From the NCBI RefSeq assembly GCF_023159225.1, contig NC_063171.1:11050826-11114825 (forward strand): 64,000 nt of DNA, read 5' to 3'. The position numbers and the translations under genes are program-made. The stretch is from Perognathus longimembris pacificus (Eukaryota > Chordata > Mammalia > Rodentia > Heteromyidae). Each line of letters begins with the position of its first letter. Position 1 is the first letter of the stretch. Under the pieces are notes generated by a model. The model had not been told where the DNA came from, searched no databases, and was given only the letters and a program-made list of their open reading frames with translations. Positions 54,757 to 64,000 of the stretch are shown here, one piece after another.

Positions 54757-57231
54757 AAGAGAAATGGCTGTACTGTTTGGAGATGAGGCCAATGATTCAT
54801 CCCAAGTAAATATTAATACCCACAACTACCAAAATTCCTTTCAGCCAAAGGAAACCATTTCTACCAGTAGCAATCCTCACAATTTCTATGTTGACCGAGC
54901 CAAATTGTTATGTTTCTATTTCTTTTACAGATGGCCCACAATTTGCAATGGTTTGACTTACATCTTTTTCAGTCTATCATGATGAGAAAATTACATGAAT
55001 TCAGTGGAAACCGCACTACAGGTTTTTGGATTTTGATCTTTTTTGTGACTATTGATATGTGATGTGATACTCATTTTAGGAAGCTGTTAATCATGAAAGT
55101 AAACCAAGGACACTCAACTGAGTTCCATGTGGCTTAATAAATGTTTGATATGTGAGGTGTATTCAATGCATTTTGAGTTAAATATTCTTAACATATGATG
55201 AGATTATCAGGATTTAACCCCAGTTACGAATCAAGGAGTATCTATTGTTTGTTTTCCTACTGTGTATGCCTTGTAAGAAAGTGGTACAATGATAAAAATG
55301 AACAGCATAGAGAAATATCTTTGTGTGAGAAAAGATAACTGACTTCAATTTGCATGTGTTAATTTTAATTTGCAAATAAAGAGATCAACCAGATAGATGG
55401 ATAAATATATTGTAGTTTGAGAAAAAATGAAACTTAAAATACACATTGAGAGAAATCTGTGTTGAATTTGGTGAAAATCCTGTTCATAAGTTCCCAGTCT
55501 GTTTCATAAAATGTCACCTTAAATGTAGCCTAATCTTTAATGGTTAAATAAAATGGCTTATGTTTCTGACTCATATACTGTAGAAAATTCCTTGGTCTCT
55601 CTAAGATTTCTGGGCATTCCCAAGGGAGGAGGGCCAGAATGCACAGTTTAAATCCTTTATTGAGTCCTTTCCTTCCACTGATTTTTCTCTGACTTCCCAA
55701 ATTAGTTTATTTTGACTCCCCAAATAATCATTAAACTGTTTCTTGTTATTTTTTACTAGGTGTGATAGTAATGGAGAAATATAAACACCAGAAACAATTT
55801 CATCCTGAAAATTGGAGATTTTGCTCAAATCCACCTCGGTATATTTTTCTTCAGTCCTTGGCTACTGTCCTGTTCGGGTCCTCTCTCCTCCATCCTTACA
55901 AACTCCACTCAGAGCTCATCAATTCTCTGCACATGGTGTTTGCAGCCCTTCCTGGAGTACCTACCAACTCTCAAATTTATCTATTTACTATGCAGATAAA
56001 TTCAGTTCTATTTTGTACTTAGCTGTCAAATCAGTGAAGTGCAAGTGGATTCACTTTTTGTCTTCTTAAGAAGCATTCATGCTCAGACAGGTTTGGACCA
56101 TGATTCGCCACTTACACTTTCTGCAGAGCTAGGATGAGTGGTGTAAGCTGCTTTGCCCAAATCTTACTGGTTGAAATGGGGTCTCATGAACTTTAGATTT
56201 CAGCTTCAATCCATAATATTCAAATCATAAGATTCTGCATCCTAAGTACCAGGGATTATAGATGTAAGTCTTCATGCCTGACTTCAGATTGCAATTATAA
56301 TTAGCCTCCAAAATGCAATTTTCCTTATTTTTGTCTAGGGTGATTTAATCAACATAAGCACATGGTCTTCATAAGAAACTAATTTCACTGCAGAGACAGC
56401 CAAAGTTCATAGAGATTAGGCTGCTCACCCAAGGTGATGTGGTTGTTGAATGGAAGCTCAGCCCCTGCCTTTGTTGTATCTAAGATGGCTGGCAGAGTGG
56501 CCACCAGGTAACCTCTAACTGCATTATAATGATGTTTCATGGTAAAGTATAGGCCCTTAATGCCAGGAGAGTTGGCCATTTCCATGACAACAACATAAAG
56601 GAGCATAAGAAGATTGAAAAGAGGTAGGATCCAAATTCCTGGAAAATCTATACTTATCCTTCTCTTCAGTCATGAATATTCTTCTGTCCTATTATCCAGT
56701 CCCTTTCATTTTTTGTCCTATAACTCTAGCCTTCTTACTCTGAACAGGTGGAGAATTTGATTTGCCAGTCTACTTGTCCTATACTTAGGAAATAGTAAAA
56801 GACTCCTATACTGCTCAATCAATACTGGATTTTACTGATTTTAATTAATACTTGATTTTAAAGAGGGAAAATATTCTTTGCTTGAGGTAAACAATTGGTG
56901 ACCTTCTGTAGTTTTCCCATATGTCTTCACCCAGCATTGTGCTAGTAAATAGTTGACAAGTAGCTCTACAAAGGAAAAATACCACTTTGTACAGTATGCC
57001 AATTTTCTTGGTGAAAATATATTCAACAAGGCTAACTTCGAGCTTCAATATTACATCACTGACCACAGAATAGGGAGGAGAAAACCAGGAAATACCATCA
57101 CTTAATAATGCCACCATATGAATACAACTGACAAATAACTTCACAGCACAAATAACAAAGTATAGTAAAATAGATAGGAATTACTTATTTATATATACAT
57201 ATTTTTATATATTTTAAAATATGTTATTTAA
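54757..57231. other. Intergenic; one old antisense SINE near 56085-56290
   Basis: Only one element can be supported: an antisense composite SINE (AGAGCTAGGATGAGTGGTGT, AAATGGGGTCTCATGAACTT, AGTACCAGGGATTATAGATG), strongly diverged. The rest is unassigned. Confidence 0.45.
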
Positions 57232-57248
57232 CTCAATTCTTTTTTTTT

Positions 57249-57390
57249 AACTCTCAAATAAAATTTATTCTATCCCTATCCAGCATTATCTGGTAAAGTT
57301 TAATCAGAAAGAATCCTCCACTATTACTATTTTTTCTAGACTTATCTATCATGGAGAGAAAAGCTTGACTAAAAATGCTCTAAAATATTC
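57249..57390 (-). other. Sequence carried by 3' transduction
   Basis: In the L1 direction, sequence unrelated to L1 follows the L1 A/T tail. It contains AATAAA (57264-57269 on the plus strand as TTTATT) 16 bases before a run of A and the target duplication. This is the layout of read-through past the weak L1 polyadenylation site to a genomic one. It shows no recognisable repeat. Confidence 0.8.
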
Positions 57391-57624
57391 TTTTTTATAT
57401 ATATATATATTTTATTATTAATTGAACATAAATTTTTTTACAAGGTGTTGTGCAAACAGGGTGCAGTTACATAGTAGGGCAGTGTGTACATTTCTTGTGA
57501 TATCTTACAACCTGTTTTTCCATCCCTTGTCTAGGTCAGGTAGACCCATATGCAATATACAGTGTATCAAGCACATATACAGTGTTCACAGACTTGGTCT
57601 CTACTGTCTCTCCGTCTCCCTTTG

Positions 57625-60600
57625 TTAACAGTCATATATCAGGGAGATCATGCCCCTTTGTTTTCTGTGTTCTAGGCTTGTCTCACTCAACATTATTTGT
57701 TCGAGTTCTGACCATTTCCCTGCGAATAACAATATTTCACCATTCCTAATCGCTATGTAGTATTCCATTGTGTATAAGTACCATATTTTTTGGATCCATT
57801 CGTCTGTGGAGGGGCATCTGGGTTGTTTCCATATTTTGGCTATTGTGAATTGTGCCACGATAAACATGGAAGTACAAATGTCTTTTTGATATCTTGGGTT
57901 TTGCTGTTTAGGATAGATGCCTAGGAGTGGTATGGCTGGGTCATAGGGTAGGTCTATATTGAGCTTTTTGAGAAACCTCCATACTGTTCTCCAAAGTGGT
58001 TGTACTAATTTGCACTCCCACCAACAATGGAGAAGGGCTCCTCTTTCCCCACAGCCCCTCCAGCATTTGTTGTTTCCTGAGTTCAGAGTATAGGCCATTC
58101 TAACTGGGGTGAAGTGGTATCTCAGGGTTGTTTTTATTTGCATTTCCTTTACTAGCAGGGATGTTGAGCATTTCCTCATGTGTTTCTTTGACATTTTTAT
58201 ATCTTCTCTTGTGAAGTCTCTCTTTAGCTCTTTTGCCCATTTCCTAATAGGTTTATTGGGCTTGGAGGGGCTTAGTTTTTTGAGTTCTCTGTAGATGACA
58301 GATATCAAGCCTTTGTCTGTTGCTGTGCTGGTAAATATCCTTTCCCATATCGTTGGCTGTCTTTCTATTTTGGTGGCTATGACCTTAGCTGTGCAGAAAC
58401 TTTTTAATTTGTAGTAGTCCCATTTGTTGAGTCTTTCCCCTATTTGTTGTGCCCCTGGGACTCTATTCAGGAAGTTCCTTCCTGTGCCTATAAGTTCTAG
58501 TGTCTTTCCTACTCTGTCCTTCAGTAGTTTCAAGGATTCAGGTCTGATATTGAGGTCCTTGATCCATTTTGAGTTGATCTTGGTGCATGGTGATAGGCTT
58601 GGGTCTACTTTGAGTTTTCTGCATATGGCTGCCCAGTTCTCCCAGCACCAGTAGTTGAAGAGGCTATGTTTATTCCATTGTATGTCTTTAGCTCCTTTGT
58701 CAAATATCAGTTGGCTGTAAGAGTGCGGTTTTATTTCTGGGTCTTCAATTCTAATCCACTGGTCTTCCGATCTGTTTTTATACCAATACCATGCTGTTTT
58801 TGTTATGATGGCCTTGTAGTAGAGCTTGAAGTCTGGTATGGTGATACCTCCTGCACTATTTTTTTTTTTTTTTGCCTAGATTGCTTTGGCTATTCTAGGT
58901 TTTTTGCTGTTCCATATGAATTTATGGATTGGTTTCTCTATTTCAGTGAAGAATGTGACTGGGATTTTGATAGGTATTGCATTGAATTTGTATAACAATT
59001 TGGGCAATATGGCCATTTTCACTATATTGATTCTGCCTACCCATGAGCATGGGAGGTCTTTCCATCTCCTTGTGTCTTCTTTGATTTCCCTTATTAGATT
59101 TTTGTAGTTTTCATTGAATAGGTCCGTCACGTCCTTGGTTAAGTTGATCCCTAGGTACTTTATTCTTTTTTTGGCTACTGTAAATGGAATTGTTTCCATA
59201 ATTTCCTTTTCTGTTTGTCTATTGCTGGTGTACAGAAAAGCTGCTGACTTTTGTGGATTGATTTTGTATCCTGCTACTTTGCCAAATTGGTTTATTAGGT
59301 GTAAGAGTTTGGTTACTGAGTTTTTTGGGTCCTTCAGATATAAGATCATGTCGTCTGCGAATAGGGATAACTTGATTTCTTCCTTGCCGATGTGGATCCC
59401 TTTGATGTCCTCCTCTTGCCTTATTGCTATGGCTAGGGATTCCAGCACTATGTTGAACAGAAGTGGGGAGAGTGGGCATCCTTGTCTTGTTCCTGAGTTT
59501 AGGGGAATGATTTAAGTTTCTCTCCATTTAATATGATATTAGCAGTTGGTCTGTTGTATATGGCTTTTATTGTTTTGAGGAATGTTCCATCTATTCCTGT
59601 TCTCTCCAAAGCTTTTAATAGGTATGGATGTTGTATTTTGTCGAAGGCTTTTTGGGCATCAACTGAGATAACAATGTGATTCTTGATTTTAGTTCTGTTT
59701 ATGTGGTGAATTACATTGATTGATTTACGGATGTTGAACCATCCTTGTGACTGAGGGATGAAGCCTACTTGGTCATGATGTATGATTTTCTTGATCAGTT
59801 TCTGGATCCTGTTAGTTAATATTTTATTGAGGAGCTTTGCGTCTGTGTTCATTAGTGATATTGGTCTGTAGTTCTCTTTTTTTGTTGGGTCTTTGCCTGG
59901 TTTGGGAATGAGTATGATATTAGCTTCGTAGAATGTGTTTGGGATTTCTCCCTCTGTTTCTATTTCGCGGAAGAGTTTGAGGAGTATTGGTATTAGCTCC
60001 TCACTAAAGGTTTTGTAGAATTCGTTGGTGAATCCATCTGGGCCTGGGCTTTTCTTAGTAGGGAGGTTCTTGATTACCTCCTGTATCTCACCGTGAGTTA
60101 TTGGTTTATTTAGTTGATTTATTTCTTCTTGGTTCAGTTTGGGCAGTTTGTACTTCTCTAAGAATTGATCCATTTCTGTAAAATTATTGTTTTCTGCTGA
60201 GTAGAGGTTTTGGAAATAGCTCCTTATGATTGTTTGAATATCGTGTGTACTTGTTGTAATTTTTCCAGTGGAGTCCCTGATTTTACGTATATGAGTCTCT
60301 TCTCTTCTTTTTTTTGTGAGTCTTGCAAGGGTCTGTCAATTTTGTTTATTTTCTCAAAGAACCAGCTTTTAGTCTTATTTATTTGTTGAATGGTCTTTCT
60401 ATTTTCAATCAGATTTATCTCTTCTTTAATCTTTGTGATCTCTCCCCTCCTAGTCGTTTTAGATGCTGTCATTTCTTGTTTCTCCAGTTGTTTTAGTTTC
60501 ATTGTGAGGGTATTCACCTGCGCTGCTTCCATTCTTTTAATGTGGGTGCTGAGTGCAATGATCTTGCCCCTCAGTACTGCCTTAGCTGTGTCCCATAGGT

Positions 60601-61456
60601 TTCTTTGTGATGTGTTTTCTTTGTCATTGTGGCTTATGAATTCATTGATTTCATCTTTAATTTGGTCTGTGGCCCAAGTGTTGGATAGCAGCATGGGGTT
60701 TAGCCTCCAAGAGTGTGTATAGTGTCTGTGGTTTCCTTTGTTGTTGAGGGTTACCTTTAATCCACTGTGATCAGATATAATACATGGGATGACGTCAATA
60801 CTTTTGTATTTGCTGAGGTTCTTTGTGTGGGCTATGACGTGGTCTATTTTGGAATATGATCCATGGGCTGCTGAAAAGAAGGTGTATTGGGTTTCTGTAG
60901 GGTGAAAGGTTCTATATAGGTCTGTTAGATCCATTTGGGAAATGGTGTTATTTAGGTCCTCAGCTCCCTTACTAATCCTCTGAGTGTTGGATCTGTCTCT
61001 TGGAGAGAGAGGAGTATTAAAGTCACCCACTATGATTGTGTTTGCGTCTATCTTGCTCTGTAATTCTGTGAGAATTTGCTTGACATATGTCGGGCCTCTT
61101 TTGTTCGGTGAGTATACATTTATCACCGTGATGTCTTGATTCTGGATTTTTCCTTGTATTAATATGTAGTGTCCTTCTTTGTCTTTTTGAGTGGACTTTA
61201 AAGAGAAGTCCAGCTTGTCTGAGATCAGAATGGCTACACCTGCCGTTTTGGTGGGTGCATTTGCTTGGTAGATCTTGCTCCATCCTTTCATTCGAAGCCT
61301 GTTTTTGTCCCTTGCTGTAAGGTGGGTCTCTTGTAGACAGCAGATGTCAACTTTTTGTTTGTGAATCCATTCTGCCAGTCTGCTCCTCTTAATCGGGGAG
61401 TTTAAGCCATTTATATTTAAAGAGATCAAGGATAAGGGTGTTTTTTCTCCTTCCAT
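57625..61456 (-). pseudogene. L1-B ORF2 (endonuclease / reverse transcriptase), few lesions
   Basis: Spans 3832 nt, about the usual ORF2 length of roughly 1,280 codons. The endonuclease (61456-about 60740) has LNINGLNSP, CCLQETHL, VYSPN, VGDFNT, KIDHV and SDHSGL. RT motifs: [41 protein letters not shown] and the catalytic FADD at 59350-59361. The tail has CX3CX7HX4C (about 58012-58065) and ends ISLIYDC. Lesions inferred by comparing frames: one base lost near 60325 (frame stops at 60224), one base lost in a G run at 59502-59505 (stop at 59499), and an indel giving TAG at 58876 beside a 15-T run (58859-58873) whose length restores the frame. It encodes no complete product. Confidence 0.93.
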
Positions 61457-61503
61457 TTTCTTGTTGGGCTGTTTTTTCCTCTTTTTTTTTCTTCTTCTTG
61501 TCT

Positions 61504-62673
61504 TTAGTGAGCTGGTCTTTCTGCTGGACTTTGGCTATTGAAGTTTCTTTCTGATTCTGTCTGTGTGTCTTTTACGATCTCTGTTGGGTGGGGTTCCCCT
61601 CTTAATATACGCTGTAGGGATGGTTTTTTATTCACATACTCCTTTAGCTCCTCTTTGGTGTGGAAAGATCTGGTTCTCCCTTCGAATGTGAACTCCAGTT
61701 TCGCTGGATATTTGATCCAAGGTTGTAAATTGTTATTCTGGAGTACTTGGATGGTGTTCTTCCACTCACTTCGAGCTTGGTAAGTTTGTGTGGATAAGTC
61801 GGATGTTATTCGAATCCTCTTCCCATTGAAAAATGTTTCCTTCTTCACTTTGGCTGAATTCAGAATTTGCTCTTTAATCTTGAGGTCTGTAGTCTTGAAT
61901 ATTACGTGCCTTGGGGTGGTTTTCCTGGGGTCTGGCCTGCCAGGTGTCCTATAGGCTTCAGTTACCTGGATGGGGTCCCCTGTGAGATTGGGGAAGTTTT
62001 CTGCAATAACTTTATTGAGAACATGATTAAGCCCTCTGTTCTGATATTCGGCTCCTTCTTCTATTCCAATTATGCGCAGATTATATCTCTTGTCTTTGTC
62101 CATTAGTTCCTGGATTAGTCTGCCCTGAAGCTTCACCTTTTCTTGGAGAGTGGTCATTTTCTGGTTGTTGTCAGCTGCTTCATCGTCCAGGCGAGAGATT
62201 CTGGATTCTATATGGTCCACTCTTTGTGTTATGGTTTCAATTGCGGAGTTTATGGATGCCAGAGAGCTATTCATGGTTGTCATATCAGCTCTGATCGTGG
62301 AAATTTCTTCCTTTAAAGAGTTGTATTTTAAATCTACTTTTTCATGCATTTCAATTCTCAGGATGTGGAGATTTTCTTTAAATCTGGCTTGCATTGTATC
62401 AATTTTTGCTTCCATTTCTTTAAACGAGGCTTGCATTGTATCCATTTTTGCTTCCATTTCTTTCTTGGCTTCCTGGGTGTCCTTCAGGATTTCTGCTCTA
62501 AACTCCTGGAATTGTTTTCTGATTTTGTTTCTGACGCTTTCGATCATTCCTGTTAACATGGCCTCATTTGCTTTTTTAGTCTCCATCTCCTCTTCAGTCG
62601 TGCTGCTTTTTGGAGCTGGCGAGTTGGCTTGTCCTTTGATGAACTGAGTTATGTTTCTTTGTGATTTGCGCTT
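61504..62673 (-). pseudogene. L1-B ORF1 RNA-binding protein, full frame but start codon lost
   Basis: The frame is open for about 390 codons: basic N-terminus (KRKSQRNITQFIKGQ), a coiled coil (about residues 30-200) with a duplicated 14-residue unit, an RRM (RYNLRIIGIEEGAEYQNRGL ... TPRHVIFK) and the C-terminal domain (YQARSEWKNTIQVL, YPAKLEFTFEGRTRSF, KKPSLQRIL). In L1-A the start is ATG CGC AAA; here the same codon is AAG (62671-62673). The next in-frame ATG is at 62584-62586 and would give 360 residues, lacking the basic N-terminus. The frame stays open further upstream only from a GTG in the 5' UTR. ORF1p forms trimers and coats L1 RNA. Confidence 0.88.
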
Positions 62674-63674
62674 CTGGAAATCTGGGTGGCTTCTCAGGTT
62701 TGGTTTGTAGCTCTTTCCTCCCTCCTGTGTAGGCGTATCTACAGCAGCAGGTGCTGCTGCTGTGGCCCCGCCCACCAGTGCAGGGTACACACCTACCAGA
62801 GCGGGCGCTATCGCTGGGGGCCCCGCCCTCCTGTGCGCTGTTGTCCACTACAACATGCACTCTAGCGGGATATGCCTCCCAGAGCGAGTCCTGGGTTGTT
62901 GGGTTGTGCTTGCGCCCTCCCTCGAGTCCGTTGGGGGGGGGGGCGGTATGTATGGGGCCCAGTGGGATCGACTGTCCAGGTGTGGCTTGGCGCCCTCAGA
63001 CCTTGCCTCTGCTGCGAGGGGGGGGGACGTGATCAGGCTCAGGTGACCCTGCTGGGCTGGTATTGCCCACCAGTGCCTGTGATTTTAGTTGTAAGAGTCT
63101 GTGAGGTCCAGGCGCCTCGGGTGGTGCTTGCCCTGCCGGCCATCCCCTGGCCCCTGTTGGGAAGGGGACGGGGCTGGTTCCGCCAGTTCAGGAACCTGTG
63201 GGGCCTTGGGGCTGTTCCACCCTTCCCCTGCTAAACTGGCTTCCCAGCGCCTGATGGGAGCTTCCCGCCTGATTTGGGGTTCTTTGTTCCCTCGGGAGTG
63301 GGGATGGGGAGGGAGGGAGATCTAGCTTCTTTTCGGGCTTGGGTCTCCCTTTGGGGGAAGGGATTATGGGGGACTCACTTTTGCTGCTTTGTGTGTGTGT
63401 CCCTCGCAGCTGTTGGCCCTTCAGGGGTTGTCGAAGTGTTGTGGTGGCTTCCCCCGTTCCCTCTTTCTGCCGCGTTGGGTTCCCTTGTCCGAACCCTGTG
63501 TGGACCCGAACTTCTCGTCGCTGCCGGTGTGTGTCTTGGTCCGCACCCTGCCTTGTGTCCGTGGGGTCTCCCGCTATATGAATTCTGCGCTCCTGGCAGC
63601 CTGTCTGCCGATCACCGGGTTCCCCTTTCCCAGCCTGGCCCTGTTTGGGCCAGGGTCGGCTGGTGGGGGGAGGT
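62674..63674 (-). promoter_or_regulatory. L1-B 5' UTR, 5'-truncated, CpG-rich
   Basis: It is homologous to the L1-A 5' UTR (shared GCGGTATGTATGGGGCCCAG-like block, GAGGTCCAGG-like blocks, and TTTCCCAGCCTGGCCCTGTT near the end). It stops at 63674 inside that homology, so the terminal 220 bp with the YY1-type site are absent. A run of 11 or more G lies near 62931-62942. One and a partial monomer of about 55 bp are at 62766-62840. Confidence 0.75.
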
Positions 63675-63684
63675 CTCAATTCTT

Positions 63685-64000
63685 AAGCAATTGAAATTTT
63701 GTACGGAAATATAAGCTAGTAAAATTCCTGAAAATTTAACAATTGACTATAGTAAGCTTGAGTAATCTACTCTATTGAATACACAACAATTTCAATATCC
63801 ATAAGTATAATCTAGATATCAGGAATTTAGTGGAGGAAACTTCATTAAAGTAAATACAAATCAGAAGTGTGTTCTGTGAAGAAGGCTGGATATTGATGAG
63901 GCAGACATCTTATGTTAAGCAGTATGGTAGTAATTGGAGTCTGGGTATACTCACACTGTAGAATTGGGATTAATTGGAAAAACAGATTGGGGGAGTCATG
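63685..64000. other. Intergenic flank, nothing assigned
   Basis: AT-rich pre-insertion flank of L1-B. No element recognised. Confidence 0.5.

Larger units (their letters stand above)
57242..63674 (-). mobile_element. Near-complete LINE-1 (L1-B) with 3' transduction, 10-bp TSD
   Basis: Target duplication CTCAATTCTT lies at 57232-57241 and 63675-63684, and the implied nick site TTCTT/AA fits the L1 endonuclease preference. In the L1 direction: 5' UTR (63674-62674, lacking about 220 bp present in L1-A), ORF1 (62673-61504), a spacer of 47 bp, ORF2 (61456-57625), 3' UTR (57624-57441), an A/T tail (57440-57391), 142 bp of extra sequence and a second A run (57240-57248). The ORFs carry only a handful of lesions, so it is the youngest L1 here, but it is not autonomous. 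Confidence 0.95.

Noticed and set aside
61504..62790. A 428-codon ORF1 starting at 62790
   Set aside because: The first codon is GTG, and residues 1-39 are 5' UTR sequence. Comparison with L1-A puts the original start at 62671-62673.
1..64000. CRISPR arrays, operons, phage or bacterial defence systems
   Set aside because: The window is mammalian, packed with LINE-1, SINEs and ERV LTRs. No regularly spaced repeats with unique spacers and no prokaryotic gene layout are present.
1..64000. tRNA, snRNA, miRNA or rRNA genes
   Set aside because: The only tRNA-like sequences are A- and B-box remnants inside ID-type SINEs, and no cloverleaf outside them was recognised. A covariance-model scan would be needed to exclude microRNAs.

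Overview
The window is nuclear DNA from a placental mammal, almost certainly a rodent, and I found no host protein-coding gene and no structural RNA gene in it. The lineage clue is a dimeric SINE present in at least six copies. Its left half is ID-like (tRNA-Ala-type, opening GGGGCTGGGGATATGGCC). Its right half reads GTGGCTCAAGTGGCAGAGTG...CCCAGGACTGGCC followed by an A tail. From memory this matches IDL-Geo, a SINE reported only from Geomyoidea (kangaroo rats, pocket mice, pocket gophers), so a geomyoid rodent is my best inference.

Layout. 1-6000: AT-rich intergenic DNA with a solo ERV LTR (1220-1737), an old composite SINE, an ancient LINE-1 fragment and microsatellites. 6178-14285: a 6.76-kb minus-strand LINE-1 (L1-A, 6324-13080) flanked by a 146-bp direct repeat, next to a twin-primed L1 remnant that is split by a second solo LTR (13381-13922). 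14300-19600: old MaLR, SINE and L1 debris. 19640-22570: an internally deleted minus-strand L1 of another lineage (L1-C). 23650-34480: mostly unique sequence with three IDL-Geo SINEs and MaLR fragments. 34480-36960: an ancient plus-strand L1. 37400-48420: dense nesting of L1 ends, IDL-Geo, a class I-type solo LTR (42649-43241), an IAP-like class II solo LTR (47290-47764), and a 112-bp direct-plus-inverted repeat (48066-48177). 48420-57230: unique sequence, one IDL-Geo and two 5'-truncated L1s, one of which (53531-54742) has a clean 14-bp target duplication. 57232-63684: the youngest-looking L1 (L1-B, minus strand), with near-complete ORF1 and ORF2, a slightly truncated 5' UTR, a 10-bp target-site duplication and a likely 3' transduction of about 142 bp.

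Almost all longer open frames belong to LINE-1. They are pieces of ORF1 (coiled coil, RRM, C-terminal RNA-binding domain) or ORF2 (endonuclease, reverse transcriptase, CX3CX7HX4C tail), broken by single-base indels, or are antisense shadows of them. No functional host system is encoded here. The interesting content is the record of retrotransposition mechanisms: 3' transduction, an unusually long target duplication, 5' inversion, solo-LTR recombination, internal repeats in ORF1 and the L1 5' UTR, and a fold-back duplication.
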